A stretch of 64,000 nt of DNA from an uncultured Agathobaculum sp. (GCF_944380975.1 NZ_CALWJK010000001.1:1-64000), one strand, 5' to 3'. Counted from the first letter of the stretch, positions 15,759 through 24,768 are shown. Notes: generated by a model from the sequence alone, not told the origin. A program made the numbers and translations.

Positions 15759-16403
15759 TTACACGCGGAAATAGTCCATTTTCTTTTCCAGCCAGCCGAA
15801 CAGCAGCGTCAGAATGCCGCAGAACAGCAGGAAGAACAGGGCAGTGGAAAACAGTGGCCAAATCAGGCCCTTGGTGGCGTATTCCTTGCTCATCATGATG
15901 ATTTCCTTGGTGGCGATGACGTTGGCCAGCGCAGTGTCCTTGATGAGCGTCATAAATTCGTTGCCCATGGGCGGGATGACGCGCTTGATGACCTGCAAAA
16001 GCGTGACCTTAAAGAAAATCTGGCTCTTGGTCATGCCGAGTACCTGTCCGGCTTCATATTGGCCGCGCGGGATGGACTGGATGCCGCCGCGGTAAATTTC
16101 GGAGAAGTAGCAGGCGTAATTGATGACAAATGCTACACAAACTGCGGTCAGACGCGGCAGCAGATCACCGTCCCAAAGCAAGCCGGGACCGTAGAAGATG
16201 ATGATGATCTGCAGCATCAGCGGCGTACCGCGGATGATCCAGACAAAGGTTTTGACGATGGCACGCAACGGCGCAAAGCGGCTCATCGAGCCGAACGAAA
16301 TAATCAGCCCGAGCGGGAGTGCAAACAGCAGCGTGACGAAAAAAATCTGGCAGTTGATGCCAAAGGTTTTTGTCAGGCTGGTAAAAATGACAGACGCAGA
16401 CAT
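15759..16403 (-). CDS. Polar amino-acid ABC transporter permease
   Basis: 214-residue HisM/GlnP-type permease with about five membrane helices. The EAA-type loop EAGQVLGMTKSQIFFKVTLL contacts the ATPase, and IIRGTPLMLQ is typical of the family. I chose ATG 16403 (GGGAAAGGG 9 nt upstream) over an upstream TTG. It is followed by the ATPase gene after 12 nt. Confidence 0.9.
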   Translation of the reverse strand: MSASVIFTSLTKTFGINCQIFFVTLLFALPLGLIISFGSMSRFAPLRAIVKTFVWIIRGTPLMLQIIIIFYGPGLLWDGDLLPRLTAVCVAFVINYACYFSEIYRGGIQSIPRGQYEAGQVLGMTKSQIFFKVTLLQVIKRVIPPMGNEFMTLIKDTALANVIATKEIIMMSKEYATKGLIWPLFSTALFFLLFCGILTLLFGWLEKKMDYFRV

Positions 16404-16436
16404 GTAAAAATACCCTTTCCCCAAACAAAGGTAGGC

Positions 16437-16460
16437 GGGGCAGCATGAAAATGCTGTCCC
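16437..16460 (-). promoter_or_regulatory. Hairpin between binding-protein and permease genes
   Basis: A 10-bp stem (GGGGCAGCAT/ATGCTGTCCC, one G-T pair) with a GAAA/TTTC tetraloop has no U-tract. Its position after the binding-protein gene fits the usual way that ABC operons make more binding protein than membrane subunits. Confidence 0.5.
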
Positions 16461-16491
16461 GTCAGCCTTGATTTTCTTATGTTACAATTCC

Positions 16492-17337
16492 TTATTCCGC
16501 CAGGCTCAGGCCATATTTCTCGGCCAGCGCAGGCAGGGTGCCGTCCTCGACCAGCTCATCCATGATCTCGTTGACCTTGGTGCAGAGATCGCTGTCCTTG
16601 CGGAAGCCGATGCCGTATTCTTCGACCGACAGCTCGGCGCCGTCAATCATCATCAGATCGGCAAAATCCGTGCCCTCACCGATCATGCTCTTGGCAAGCG
16701 TCCAGTCGAGCACAGCGGCGTCAGACGCGCCCGACTCGATCTCGAGCAGTGCGTCGGTCTGCTTGGTTACGGTGGTCAGATTGGCCTGCGACAGGTTTTC
16801 GTCTGCCTCGATCGCGGACTGGCCGGCCGAACCCGCCTCAGCCACCAGATTGGCACCGGCCAGTGAAGCAGTATCGGTATACTTATCCTTGTTGCTGTCC
16901 TTGATGACAACGACCTGCATGTTCTTGACATACGGATCGGAAACCGAAATGTTTTCCTTCAGGTCATCCGTGATGGTCATGCCGTTCCAGATGCAGTCGA
17001 TGCTCTTCGCATCCAGCTCGATGACCTTGGTATCCCAGTTGATCTCAACGAACTCCGGCTCAACGCCCAGCTTTTCGCAGACCGCTCTGGCAAATTCCGT
17101 ATCAAAGCCGGTGAATTCGCCGTTCTCGTCGGTGTAGTTCATCGGTTCGTAAACGGTGTAGCCGATGACCAGATTGCCTTTATCTTGCACATAGGCCAGA
17201 TCGCTGGTGGTTTCCGTTCCAGCATCACCGCCGTTGTTCGCGGCCGTATCGTCGGTTTTTCCGCCGCCGCAGCCAGCCAGCAGGGAAGCGCTCATCGCAC
17301 CTGCAAGCAGCAGCGCCAGAAGCTTTTTGGTTTTCAT
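16492..17337 (-). CDS. Amino-acid ABC transporter substrate-binding lipoprotein
   Basis: 281 residues with a lipoprotein signal (basic start, hydrophobic stretch, LLAGC lipobox, Cys near residue 22). The SBP family 3 fold follows, including GFDTEFARAVCEKLGVE near residue 79 and IWNGMTIT near 116. AGGAGGGG lies before the ATG. It is the first gene of the importer operon and transcribed divergently from but. Family 3 proteins bind polar amino acids; the ligand is not determined. Confidence 0.92.
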   Translation of the reverse strand: MKTKKLLALLLAGAMSASLLAGCGGGKTDDTAANNGGDAGTETTSDLAYVQDKGNLVIGYTVYEPMNYTDENGEFTGFDTEFARAVCEKLGVEPEFVEINWDTKVIELDAKSIDCIWNGMTITDDLKENISVSDPYVKNMQVVVIKDSNKDKYTDTASLAGANLVAEAGSAGQSAIEADENLSQANLTTVTKQTDALLEIESGASDAAVLDWTLAKSMIGEGTDFADLMMIDGAELSVEEYGIGFRKDSDLCTKVNEIMDELVEDGTLPALAEKYGLSLAE

Positions 17338-17389
17338 AAGGGCCCCTCCTAAAATACTTTATCGTACTATGCTGTGAAAGTCATTTACC

Positions 17390-17417
17390 ATTGTACCACT
17401 TTATTTCAGAAAATCAA
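17390..17417 (-). promoter_or_regulatory. Promoter of the amino-acid ABC operon
   Basis: On the minus strand, TTGATT (17412-17417) and TACAAT (17390-17395) are 16 bp apart, giving a leader of about 45 nt. Confidence 0.55.
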
Positions 17418-17471
17418 GGAAAACTTTTTGAGAGCATTCTGAGAATGTTTTGGCGTAATACAAACCTCTGC

Positions 17472-17500
17472 TTGACCTGTATTTGCAGATATAGTATAAT
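17472..17500 (+). promoter_or_regulatory. Promoter of but
   Basis: TTGACC (17472-17477) and a perfect TATAAT (17495-17500) are 17 bp apart; the start is expected near 17507. Confidence 0.75.
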
Positions 17501-17509
17501 GAATTAAGA

Positions 17510-17527
17510 TTGTTAAAGAATAGACAA
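17510..17527 (+). promoter_or_regulatory. Rex-like operator at the but transcription start
   Basis: TTGTTAAAGAATAGACAA matches TTGTTAA-N4-TTAACAA at 12 of 14 defined positions. It lies 10-27 bp downstream of the -10 box, over the expected start, where a repressor would block transcription. Confidence 0.45.
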
Positions 17528-17545
17528 TATGGAGGTTGTGGCAAA

Positions 17546-18886
17546 ATGGATTACACAGCACTTTATCAAAGTAAATTGACAACGGCAGAGGAAGCTGTTA
17601 AGGTCGTCAAGTCGGGCGACTGGGTGGATTATGGCTGGTGTGTCGGCACGCCGGACGTGCTCGATCAGGCGATGGCGAAGCGCTTACCTGAGCTGACTGA
17701 CGTCAACTTCCGCGGCGGTGTTTTGATGCGCGTGCCGGAAATCTATAAGATTGAGGACCCCGCAGCACATATGACGTGGAATTCGTGGCACATGTCGGGC
17801 ATTGAGCGCAAGTTTATCGCCACCGGTGCGGGCTTCTATGGCCCCATCCGCTATTCCGAGCTGCCGCGCTACTACCGTGAGAGCATTGGTCATTTGGATG
17901 TCGCCATGCTGCAGGTGGCGCCGATGGATAGCCACGGCTTTTTCAGCTTTGGTCCGCAGGCATCGCATCTGCGTGCGGTCTGCGATGTAGCGGATAAGAT
18001 TATTGTAGAAGTAAATGAGAACATGCCGCGCTGCCTGGGCGGTATGGAGGACTGCATCCATGTCTCCGAGGTGGATATGATCGTCGAAGGCAACAACGCA
18101 CCCATGCCGGAAATGGGTTCTGCCGCGGCAACCGAGGTGGATCGCAAGGTTGCAGAGCTGATCGTGCCGGAGATTCCGAACGGCGCCTGCCTGCAGCTGG
18201 GTATCGGCGGTATGCCGAATACCATCGGCGCGATGATCGCAGAATCCGATCTGAAGGATCTGGGTGTACACACCGAAATGTACGTGGATGCCTTTGTTGA
18301 CATTGCCAAGGCCGGCAAGATCACGGGCCGCAATAAGAACATCGATCGCGGCCGTCAGGCGTATGCGTTCGCGGCAGGTACCAAGAAGCTGTACGACTAT
18401 CTGGACAATAACCCGGAGTGCGCTTCCATGCCGGTCGATTATACCAATGATGTGCATGTGATTGCGGGTATTGACAACTTTATTTCGATCAATAACGCAG
18501 TTGATATCGACCTGTACGGTCAGGTTAACGCCGAGTCCGCCGGCACCAAGCAGATTTCCGGTACGGGCGGCCAGCTCGACTTCGTCATGGGCGCTTACCT
18601 GTCTAAGGGCGGCAAGAGCTTCATCTGCTTGTCCTCGACCTTCAAGCAGAAGGACGGCACGGTCGCATCCCGTATCCGTCCGACGCTGGCAAACGGCTCG
18701 ACCGTGACCGACCCGCGCACGACTACGCATTATATCGTAACCGAGTACGGCATGGTCAACCTGAAGGGTAAGTCCATGTGGCAGCGTGCCGAGGCTCTGA
18801 TCTCGGTGGCGCATCCGGACTTCCGTGAGCAGCTGATCGCAGACGCGGAAAAGATGCATATCTGGAAGCGTTCCAATAAGCGCTAA
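17546..18886 (+). CDS. but: Butyryl-CoA:acetate CoA-transferase
   Basis: 446 residues. It catalyses the last step of butyrate formation, moving CoA from butyryl-CoA to acetate. The segments [41 protein letters not shown] and [13 protein letters not shown] match But of gut butyrate producers. The probable catalytic Glu is residue 244 in [10 protein letters not shown] chose ATG 17546 (GGAGG 10 nt upstream). 4-hydroxybutyrate CoA-transferase (AbfT) is a close relative, and such activity cannot be excluded given the nearby abfD. Confidence 0.9.
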   Translation: MDYTALYQSKLTTAEEAVKVVKSGDWVDYGWCVGTPDVLDQAMAKRLPELTDVNFRGGVLMRVPEIYKIEDPAAHMTWNSWHMSGIERKFIATGAGFYGPIRYSELPRYYRESIGHLDVAMLQVAPMDSHGFFSFGPQASHLRAVCDVADKIIVEVNENMPRCLGGMEDCIHVSEVDMIVEGNNAPMPEMGSAAATEVDRKVAELIVPEIPNGACLQLGIGGMPNTIGAMIAESDLKDLGVHTEMYVDAFVDIAKAGKITGRNKNIDRGRQAYAFAAGTKKLYDYLDNNPECASMPVDYTNDVHVIAGIDNFISINNAVDIDLYGQVNAESAGTKQISGTGGQLDFVMGAYLSKGGKSFICLSSTFKQKDGTVASRIRPTLANGSTVTDPRTTTHYIVTEYGMVNLKGKSMWQRAEALISVAHPDFREQLIADAEKMHIWKRSNKR

Positions 18887-18909
18887 GACGCGAACAAAAT
18901 GCACAGCAG

Positions 18910-18939
18910 AACAGCCGCCCGATGGGCGGCTGTTTTTTT
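18910..18939 (+). terminator. Terminator of but
   Basis: An 11-bp perfect stem (AACAGCCGCCC/GGGCGGCTGTT) with a GAT loop is followed by TTTTT. Confidence 0.9.
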
Positions 18940-19050
18940 ATGCTCCAAACTGGCATTGTATAAAATGCAAAAACTGACGCTTTTTCAAATGCCACAAGCA
19001 CACTATAATAGGAGCATCAAAAGCGATCAATCGAAAGAAGGCGTTTCAAT

Positions 19051-19605
19051 ATGGCGACCCATAAAACCAAAACCATCATTACAGCGGCGCTGCTGGCAGC
19101 ACTGACCACCGTTGCCACCATGGTAATCCGGATTCCCACACCGACGCTGGGATACATTCATCTGGGCGACGGCATGGTGCTGATTTGCGGCATTCTGCTC
19201 GGGCCGGGTCTCGGTGCGGTTGCCGCGGGCATCGGTTCCATGCTGGCGGATCTGTTCGGCGGCTATATGGCATGGGTGCCGGGAACGTTTGCGATCAAGG
19301 CGCTGACCGCATTGGTTGGCGGCTGGCTGTACCATCATATGGTGAAGCGCGAGCGCATGTCCACGCCGGTGCGCGTGGCGCTTTGCGGAATTCCGGCGGA
19401 GCTTGTGATGGTCGCAGGCTATTTTGCTTATGAAGTCGGCATGGAGCTGCTTGCGGGCAGCGCAGCGAGCGCTGCGGCAACGGCAGTGCTGGCCGGTGTG
19501 CCGTTCAATCTGGTGCAGGGGCTTGCTGGCGTAATCGTATGCGCGGTGCTGCTGCCGGTGCTCAGTCATGCCAGCGCAGAAATGGGTGCGCGCATCCGTA
19601 CTTGA
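19051..19605 (+). CDS. ECF transporter S component
   Basis: 184-residue membrane protein with about six helices. It shows the S-component features: TAALLAALTTVATMVIRIP at the start, LGYIHLGDGMVLICG near residue 31, and GAVAAGIGSMLADLFGGY near 53. S components bind a vitamin or precursor and pair with a shared EcfAA'T module, which is not in the window. The ligand is not identifiable here. AAGAAGG lies before the ATG and a TATAAT at 19004-19009 supplies a likely -10. It is monocistronic with its own terminator. Confidence 0.85.
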   Translation: MATHKTKTIITAALLAALTTVATMVIRIPTPTLGYIHLGDGMVLICGILLGPGLGAVAAGIGSMLADLFGGYMAWVPGTFAIKALTALVGGWLYHHMVKRERMSTPVRVALCGIPAELVMVAGYFAYEVGMELLAGSAASAAATAVLAGVPFNLVQGLAGVIVCAVLLPVLSHASAEMGARIRT

Positions 19606-19623
19606 GACGTGGATAGCAAAAAT

Positions 19624-19654
19624 AAAACGAGCCGTTTTTAACGGCTCGTTTTTG
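19624..19654 (+). terminator. Bidirectional terminator between ECF S gene and M23 gene
   Basis: A stem AAAACGAGCCGTT/AACGGCTCGTTTT with a TTT loop has A-rich bases on its left and TTTT on its right, so it can serve both convergent genes. Confidence 0.85.
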
Positions 19655-19658
19655 CGTT

Positions 19659-20957
19659 TCAGGCAATGCTGATATATTGCTGAGGATCGACTTTTTCATC
19701 CCCCACATGGACTTCAAAATGCAGATGTGGGCCGGTGGAGTTGCCGGTGTTGCCGGAAAGCGCGATTTTGTCGCCCTTGGCAACAATGTCACCGACCGAA
19801 ACCAGCAGCTGGGAGTTGTGTCCATACAGGGTTTTGTAACCGTTCTGATGGTCGAGGATGATATAGTTACCGTAGCCGTTTCCGGAATCTTCGGCTACGA
19901 TCACCTTGCCGTTATCCGCGGCATAAACGGGCGTGCCTTCGTCAGCAGCCAAATCCACGCCGCTGTGCAGCTTGCCCCAGCGCCATTTGAAGCCCGAGGT
20001 AAAGGTGTAATTGCTGATGGGCACCATAAATTCACCCGTACCGATGCCGATGTTGCGCGTGCCGACTTCGATGATCTCATCGGTGGCGTTGCTCAGTACC
20101 GTACGCTCCAGAATGGTGCGTCCATGCTCCTGACCGTCCACGGTTTGGATCTCCGCCGTGACGACTGCTTCGCCTTCGCTGCCCTCCTGAATGGTGGCGC
20201 AGTAGGTTTGATCCAGTTCGTCGTTTTCGCGGGTAATGGTTTCATAGGGGATGGACTCGGTGTAGGTTACTGCGCGGGTGGAGGTCACATCCAGCCGCGG
20301 GGATAATTCCTCATAAAGCGTGGACAAATCGGAAATCAACGCGGTTTCCGCCACGACTTCATCCACCCGGACGGCTTGCAGAAAGTCGGTGTTTTCGTCT
20401 GCCGCAGTGGTGTATTGGGCTTTTACGCGGTCGAGCAGCGCTTGTGCATCCTCGGCGGAGCGGCACACACCGGCGCGCTCGCCGTCGACCGAGATGACTG
20501 CCAGGGTATCCAGTTCTCCGCTGGCCCCAATCAGGTCGCTTTTGAGTTCTTCCTCGGTCAGGAACTGGGATGCAGGCGCTCGCAGCGTGCGGGTCTCAAT
20601 CGAGACGGGCAGGGTATACGCTTCGTCCGACAGGGAAGAGGCGCTTTGCTCAATTTCTGCCACCGCTGCGGACAGCGTGTCCGAATTTTCCACCAGTCCA
20701 AGCGGGCGGTCATTGGCATAGACCATCGTACCGGTTTGTGTAAGCAGTGTGCCGGGGACGAAAAACAGCGGAACAAACACGGCAAGCGCGCAGACCGCAC
20801 GTTTTCGTCCGGCGGTGCGCACAGCGCGTCCGATGGCCGACCAGAGCGGCAGATCATACAGCAGGCAGATCAGTCGATCCAGCAGTAGAACGGCACGGAC
20901 CAGCCCGTACAGCAGGCCGGAAAACAGACCGAAAACAAAAGATAACAGGTTTCGCAT
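19659..20957 (-). CDS. G5 domain and M23 peptidase cell-wall hydrolase
   Basis: About 432 residues from ATG 20957. It has an N-terminal hydrophobic segment with a further membrane helix near residues 55-75, a middle region, and a G5 domain (about 255-325, ending IIEVGTRN). The C-terminal zinc endopeptidase has HSGVDLAADEGTPVYAADNG and the HLHFEVHV metal motif. It would cleave peptidoglycan cross-links outside the membrane. The start is unsure: AAGGAGG sits upstream of ATG 20957 at a poor distance. Its sporulation or growth role is unknown. Confidence 0.88.
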   Translation of the reverse strand: MRNLLSFVFGLFSGLLYGLVRAVLLLDRLICLLYDLPLWSAIGRAVRTAGRKRAVCALAVFVPLFFVPGTLLTQTGTMVYANDRPLGLVENSDTLSAAVAEIEQSASSLSDEAYTLPVSIETRTLRAPASQFLTEEELKSDLIGASGELDTLAVISVDGERAGVCRSAEDAQALLDRVKAQYTTAADENTDFLQAVRVDEVVAETALISDLSTLYEELSPRLDVTSTRAVTYTESIPYETITRENDELDQTYCATIQEGSEGEAVVTAEIQTVDGQEHGRTILERTVLSNATDEIIEVGTRNIGIGTGEFMVPISNYTFTSGFKWRWGKLHSGVDLAADEGTPVYAADNGKVIVAEDSGNGYGNYIILDHQNGYKTLYGHNSQLLVSVGDIVAKGDKIALSGNTGNSTGPHLHFEVHVGDEKVDPQQYISIA

Positions 20958-21092
20958 GATGGTAGTATGGAGAAAATGTCCTCCCCATATTCCCTCCTTT
21001 CGCAATTCAAAGGTTACAGTTTGGTAACAATTGATAGCTTACGAAAACAGGAGGGCGAAGTCATACGAAACCTGTCGGATGATTCAAATATT

Positions 21093-21995
21093 TTATTTTT
21101 TTAGCGCGTTGCCCGTGAAATCTGTGGGGAAAAAGCGCGGATCGAGCGGTTTTTGTTGATAATAGCGGTCTAGCATGGCGCGTTGCAGTGAGACGGCCAG
21201 CGGCACAGCGGCGTCAAACAAATCGCAGAAAGAATCCGTCCGCTCCTCTCCGTTCGCCGTCCAGACGCGGTGTTCCTGATTGGCGCAGTCGGCGGGCAGC
21301 GGCTCATCCGGACGGATGAGCGCGGAGGCCAGTCCGGTCTTGCCCATCAGACGCTCGAAATGCAGCAGACGGCTGCGGATATGGCTGCCGCTGTGTGTCA
21401 GGTGAAGCACGCGGCGCATGTCGTGCAGCGAACGGTATACCGCAGCAGGAGAAACGCGCACGCCGTAGGCGTCGCGCGCTGCGTGCGCCAGTACACGCGC
21501 CAGCACAGTGCATTCGGCGGCATTCGGGTCAAGCAGGCGGAACGCCTCGTAACCCGCCGGTTCGGCAGCGATGTAGCCCGCGATCATGATGCCGTCAATA
21601 TCGCTTTCGACCAGCTTGCGCCGGGCTTCGGTGGAGTAACCGGGCATATAGAGCGCCAGACGGTCAGCTTGTGCCTCAAGGAACGCGTGCGTGACCCGAC
21701 TGAGCGCATAATGTGTGCAGAAACCGAACACATAAGCAAGCGCTGCGGTGTTGTGCTCCTGTACAGCGGCGGCGCAAAGTGCTTCAAACAGCGGCGCGGG
21801 CGGTTCGGTACAGATACGATGGGTGAGACGGCGCACCGGGCCGGGAAACGGCGCGTGATAAAAGGCGAGCGGGTCGGGACCCTGCGCACCCCAGCGGTAA
21901 GCCGCGGGACAGGCATCCGCGATGTGCGCCACGGAATCTCCGGTGACACGCTGTACGGTTGTGGCAAAAATATGGTGGGTGGCAAAAGAGGGCAT
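21093..21995 (-). CDS. Zinc-dependent phospholipase C-like protein
   Basis: 300 residues. It resembles the zinc-dependent PLC/S1-P1 nuclease-like fold often annotated in Clostridia. His-rich positions begin with MPSFATHHIF and continue with WGAQGPDPLAFYH (near 34), FGFCTHYALSRVTHAF (near 90), and LHDMRRVLHLTHSGSH near 190. No signal peptide is evident, so a cytoplasmic or non-classical location is likely and the substrate is unknown. AAGGTGA precedes the ATG. Arg-rich codon use and length match neighbours. Confidence 0.7.
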   Translation of the reverse strand: MPSFATHHIFATTVQRVTGDSVAHIADACPAAYRWGAQGPDPLAFYHAPFPGPVRRLTHRICTEPPAPLFEALCAAAVQEHNTAALAYVFGFCTHYALSRVTHAFLEAQADRLALYMPGYSTEARRKLVESDIDGIMIAGYIAAEPAGYEAFRLLDPNAAECTVLARVLAHAARDAYGVRVSPAAVYRSLHDMRRVLHLTHSGSHIRSRLLHFERLMGKTGLASALIRPDEPLPADCANQEHRVWTANGEERTDSFCDLFDAAVPLAVSLQRAMLDRYYQQKPLDPRFFPTDFTGNALKK

Positions 21996-22161
21996 AATAG
22001 TTCACCTTCCGCAAACAGCTTTTCGGCAATGCCGCGATATGTGCAGCATGGCCTTTACAAAATATTATCCATAGTATACCGCAAACGTTTGTAAAAAGCC
22101 AGCAAAAGCGGCAGATATATTTTCTGTCAAAAATGGAAGCGCTGGTACATAGGGGAAAGGA

Positions 22162-22185
22162 CCGGATGGCGTTTGTGCCATCCGG
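22162..22185 (-). terminator. Hairpin after the carbohydrate-binding gene
   Basis: A 9-bp perfect stem CCGGATGGC/GCCATCCGG with a 6-nt loop lies 38 nt after the stop. The downstream T content is modest (TCCTTTCC), so termination strength is uncertain. The rest of 21996-22222 shows no gene. Confidence 0.6.
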
Positions 22186-22222
22186 CCCTTCACTGGATTG
22201 TGATAGAGAATGTCAAGTTGGT

Positions 22223-23203
22223 TCAAGACGCGGCAGCAGCGGTATCCTGTGTCGGTTCACTGCGGCTGCCGCGATTGCCGCCCATTCCATGGTTCATGCC
22301 ACCGCTGCCATACAGCAGGCCGTCCAGCGTGACTTCCGTAGAGGAGGTGCCTGCTGCGACGGTGTAGGTGCCGTCGGCTTCTAAACCGGGACAGCTGATG
22401 ACCACTGAACTGAATGCCTGCGGCGCTTCCCAGGAGGCCAGCACATTGCCTGCACTGTCGCTGACGGAAACCGTACTGCCTGCCGCTTGCGCGTCGACGT
22501 TGAGCAGGATCGCGCCCTGTGTGGAGGTGTCTCCGAAGTTCTGCGCCATGCCGGATGAGCCGGTGCCGATCAGCGTGCCGCCGGTGATGGAGGCATTACC
22601 GTTGTAGTCCAGAGCGGAATCCGCGCTGCCGTCCTTGGTGACCACGCCGTGACCTGCGGGCGAATCAACGGTGAGTGTGCCGAGACCGTTGAGGGTCAGG
22701 TCGGCTTTGGAGAAAATCACGCCGTCAATGTTGTTGTCATCCAGTTGGGCGAAGGTCTCGCCGCCCGACAGCGTATTTTGGGAATCCGCCGCCGTGGTCA
22801 CAAAGACCTTATCGGCCTGCCGGACATACAGGGCGGCGCAGTCTGCGCAGTGGATGCTGGCGTTATCCAGCACCAGCTGGATCTTGTCGGTCTCTTCTGC
22901 GTCGACAATGACCATGCCGTCATCCAACGTACCGGACAGGATATAGGTGCCCTCGTCGGTGATGGTGATGGTGCCGCCATCTATGGTGACCGCATCGCTG
23001 TCGCACGAGGCAGTGCTGCCAGAAAGGGTGATCGCGGCGGCGGTGGTTTCATCATAGCCGACCTCGAGATCGCGGTCGGTAAACATGTCGGATGGAGTGA
23101 CCAGTGCGGTCTGTCCGGTTGCATCTGCCGCTTCGGCGGCTTGACAGCCGGATACCAGCACGGCGGCCGCCATAAGCAGCGGCAACAGGCAATGTTTTTT
23201 CAT
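22223..23203 (-). CDS. Carbohydrate-binding-domain lipoprotein (Cthe_2159-like), compact form
   Basis: 326 residues with a lipoprotein signal (VLVSGC, Cys near 20). The beta-rich start TIDGGTITITDEGTYILSGT and the conserved end TLIGTGSSGMAQNFG match the Cthe_2159/DUF4353 beta-helix family. Family members as I recall them are around 500-600 residues with many IxGGTxTI repeats. Here GHGVVTKDG joins almost directly to ADSALDYNGNASITGGT, so most of the middle repeats are missing. A Gly/Asn-rich tail ends the protein. It is last in the cluster with DUF4956 and VTC genes. Family members bind acidic sugars; here that is inference. Confidence 0.8.
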   Translation of the reverse strand: MKKHCLLPLLMAAAVLVSGCQAAEAADATGQTALVTPSDMFTDRDLEVGYDETTAAAITLSGSTASCDSDAVTIDGGTITITDEGTYILSGTLDDGMVIVDAEETDKIQLVLDNASIHCADCAALYVRQADKVFVTTAADSQNTLSGGETFAQLDDNNIDGVIFSKADLTLNGLGTLTVDSPAGHGVVTKDGSADSALDYNGNASITGGTLIGTGSSGMAQNFGDTSTQGAILLNVDAQAAGSTVSVSDSAGNVLASWEAPQAFSSVVISCPGLEADGTYTVAAGTSSTEVTLDGLLYGSGGMNHGMGGNRGSRSEPTQDTAAAAS

Positions 23204-23219
23204 AACGGTAAAGCTCCTT

Positions 23220-23915
23220 TTATAATTCCGCAGTAAGGGTTTCCTGTTTGGAAACCGTGATTTCCAGATTGCCGTTGCGGCAGCGAAGCTTGTCGATCAG
23301 TTCTTTTTCCGTGCTCGCGCTGCGCAGCGTGATGTTGTAGGTCAGTCGGAACAGACTGCCCATGTTGGTGGTTTTGACTTGTGTCAGCTCACAGGCTGAG
23401 GTGTATTCGCGCAGCAGCTCATCAAAGACACCGGTGTAGTCCAGATCCTCCGGGATGGTAATGTGCAGCGTGCGGTACAGCGCGGCTTTTTTTCCTGCGC
23501 CGAAGTCGATCGCGTTATACAGCATGGTGGCTGCGCCCAGCACAATAGCAAACAGGAAGGCATATGCGATATAGCCCATGCCGATGATCAGACCGGTGCC
23601 CATCTCCAGAAAGATGGCGCCGATCTCCTTTGCCGTGCCGGGGACGGAGCGGAAGCGAACCAGGCTGAACGCACCGGCCACAGCAACGCCTGCGCCGACA
23701 TTGCCGTTGACCATCATAATGACGACACAGACGATGGCAGGCAGCAGCGCCAGTGTGGCGACAAAGCTGCGTGTGTAGCGCGTGCGGTACATATAGCAGG
23801 CCGCCAGCAGCAGCCCGACGACCAGCGCGCTTGCCACGCAAAGTAAAAAGTCGAAAACCGGGATGACTGTAGTCATCTCTGTGTCAAATAGGCCGCGAAA
23901 TAGATTATTAAGCAT
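23220..23915 (-). CDS. DUF4956 membrane protein
   Basis: 231 residues from ATG 23915 (GGAGG 8 nt upstream). Four or so membrane helices cover residues 15-135, followed by a soluble C-terminal domain. GAGVAVAGAFSLVRFRSVPG near 76 is the conserved DUF4956 signature. It overlaps the end of the VTC-domain gene by 8 nt and precedes the carbohydrate-binding lipoprotein. This trio recurs in Firmicutes, and DUF4956 proteins are thought to work with the polyphosphate polymerase. Its function is not established. Confidence 0.85.
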   Translation of the reverse strand: MLNNLFRGLFDTEMTTVIPVFDFLLCVASALVVGLLLAACYMYRTRYTRSFVATLALLPAIVCVVIMMVNGNVGAGVAVAGAFSLVRFRSVPGTAKEIGAIFLEMGTGLIIGMGYIAYAFLFAIVLGAATMLYNAIDFGAGKKAALYRTLHITIPEDLDYTGVFDELLREYTSACELTQVKTTNMGSLFRLTYNITLRSASTEKELIDKLRCRNGNLEITVSKQETLTAEL

Positions 23916-24630
23916 AGAGCAGTCCTCCGGAAAATTGAGTATCCAGCATGTTTTGATATGCTGCACCGTATTTGGAAAAAGAAGTGTGGAAAATGCAGTG
24001 CTCGGTCAGCGCGTGCGTCATCCAGAGCGGCATGCCGCCGGAGGTTTTGATCTCCATGAGTGTTTGACCGCCCGTCAGCAGAGGGATACCGTAAATCGGG
24101 CTGCCAAGCGAAAAGTCGCGGCAGCGGTACAGGATGTTTTCATCAAAAAAGGTGATGCGGAAGTCGCTGCCGTCGAGCGCATAGAACGCCTCGCGCTCAT
24201 AGGACAAAAAGACTGCGGGGCGCAGTGTACGATAATAGGCGCGGAAATATTCGATTTCGTCAGCGATTTGGGACTGCACGGGCAGCGCATCGCCAGTACG
24301 AAAGCTGGTCATAGCCTGTTCTTCCGGCAGCACCAGACGTCGTTTATAGACCACGGACTGAAACTTCTTTTTCAGCTCCACGCATACTGGGTCGTTTGAC
24401 TCCGCCCGCTGATAGCTGCGGATGCGTAGCTTTTCCTTATAGGCGGGCTTTTCCAGCGAGCGTCGGATCAGCCGGAAGGTATCGGTATCATAATAGATGT
24501 TTCGGATGGTGCTTCGGCCGAATTGATCCAGCTGCATATGTCCCCGCATGGCACGCAGCAGTTGTTCTTTTTGCTGTGCGGTCAGTAAGTATTTGATTTC
24601 GTATCGTTCAAAGGTTGTCTGATACGCCAT
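23908..24630 (-). CDS. VTC-domain polyphosphate polymerase-like protein
   Basis: 240 residues with the CYTH/VTC tunnel fold. RYEIKYLL at residues 9-16 gives the EIKY motif; IRNIYYDTDTF near 42, the basic KEKLRIRSY near 66, and VCVELKKKF near 82 line the triphosphate tunnel; LMEIKTSGGMP near 192 is the C-terminal metal/phosphate site. The family includes yeast Vtc4, which makes polyphosphate from ATP. AAGGAGG precedes the ATG. It is first in a three-gene cluster and has regularly spaced TTAACC repeats upstream. Confidence 0.85.
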   Translation of the reverse strand: MAYQTTFERYEIKYLLTAQQKEQLLRAMRGHMQLDQFGRSTIRNIYYDTDTFRLIRRSLEKPAYKEKLRIRSYQRAESNDPVCVELKKKFQSVVYKRRLVLPEEQAMTSFRTGDALPVQSQIADEIEYFRAYYRTLRPAVFLSYEREAFYALDGSDFRITFFDENILYRCRDFSLGSPIYGIPLLTGGQTLMEIKTSGGMPLWMTHALTEHCIFHTSFSKYGAAYQNMLDTQFSGGLLYA

Positions 24631-24697
24631 GGATGCTTCCTCCTTTGTGTGGGTTTGCGTTTATGATGTTGCAAGCCGTGTTTCTTGATTGTGCTCA

Positions 24698-24750
24698 GTA
24701 TACCGCCGCAGCCTTAACCAAACTTTAACCGGAACCTTAACCGAACTTAA
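24698..24750 (-). promoter_or_regulatory. Activator-type promoter with TTAACC direct repeats, upstream of VTC operon
   Basis: On the plus strand, TTAACC occurs at 24714, 24725 and 24737, with a TTAA at 24747, spaced 10-12 bp (one helical turn). A TATACT -10 (24698-24703, minus strand) is separated from the first repeat by 10 bp, so the repeats replace a -35 box. This layout is typical for OmpR/PhoB-family response regulators, and one is encoded next door at 26055. Confidence 0.6.
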
Positions 24751-24768
24751 AAATGCATATCCGGGCAT

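Noticed and set aside
17546..18886. 4-hydroxybutyrate CoA-transferase (abfT) as the primary call
   Set aside because: The block around [20 protein letters not shown] and the rest of the chain follow butyryl-CoA:acetate CoA-transferase of gut butyrate producers more closely; kept as an alternative.
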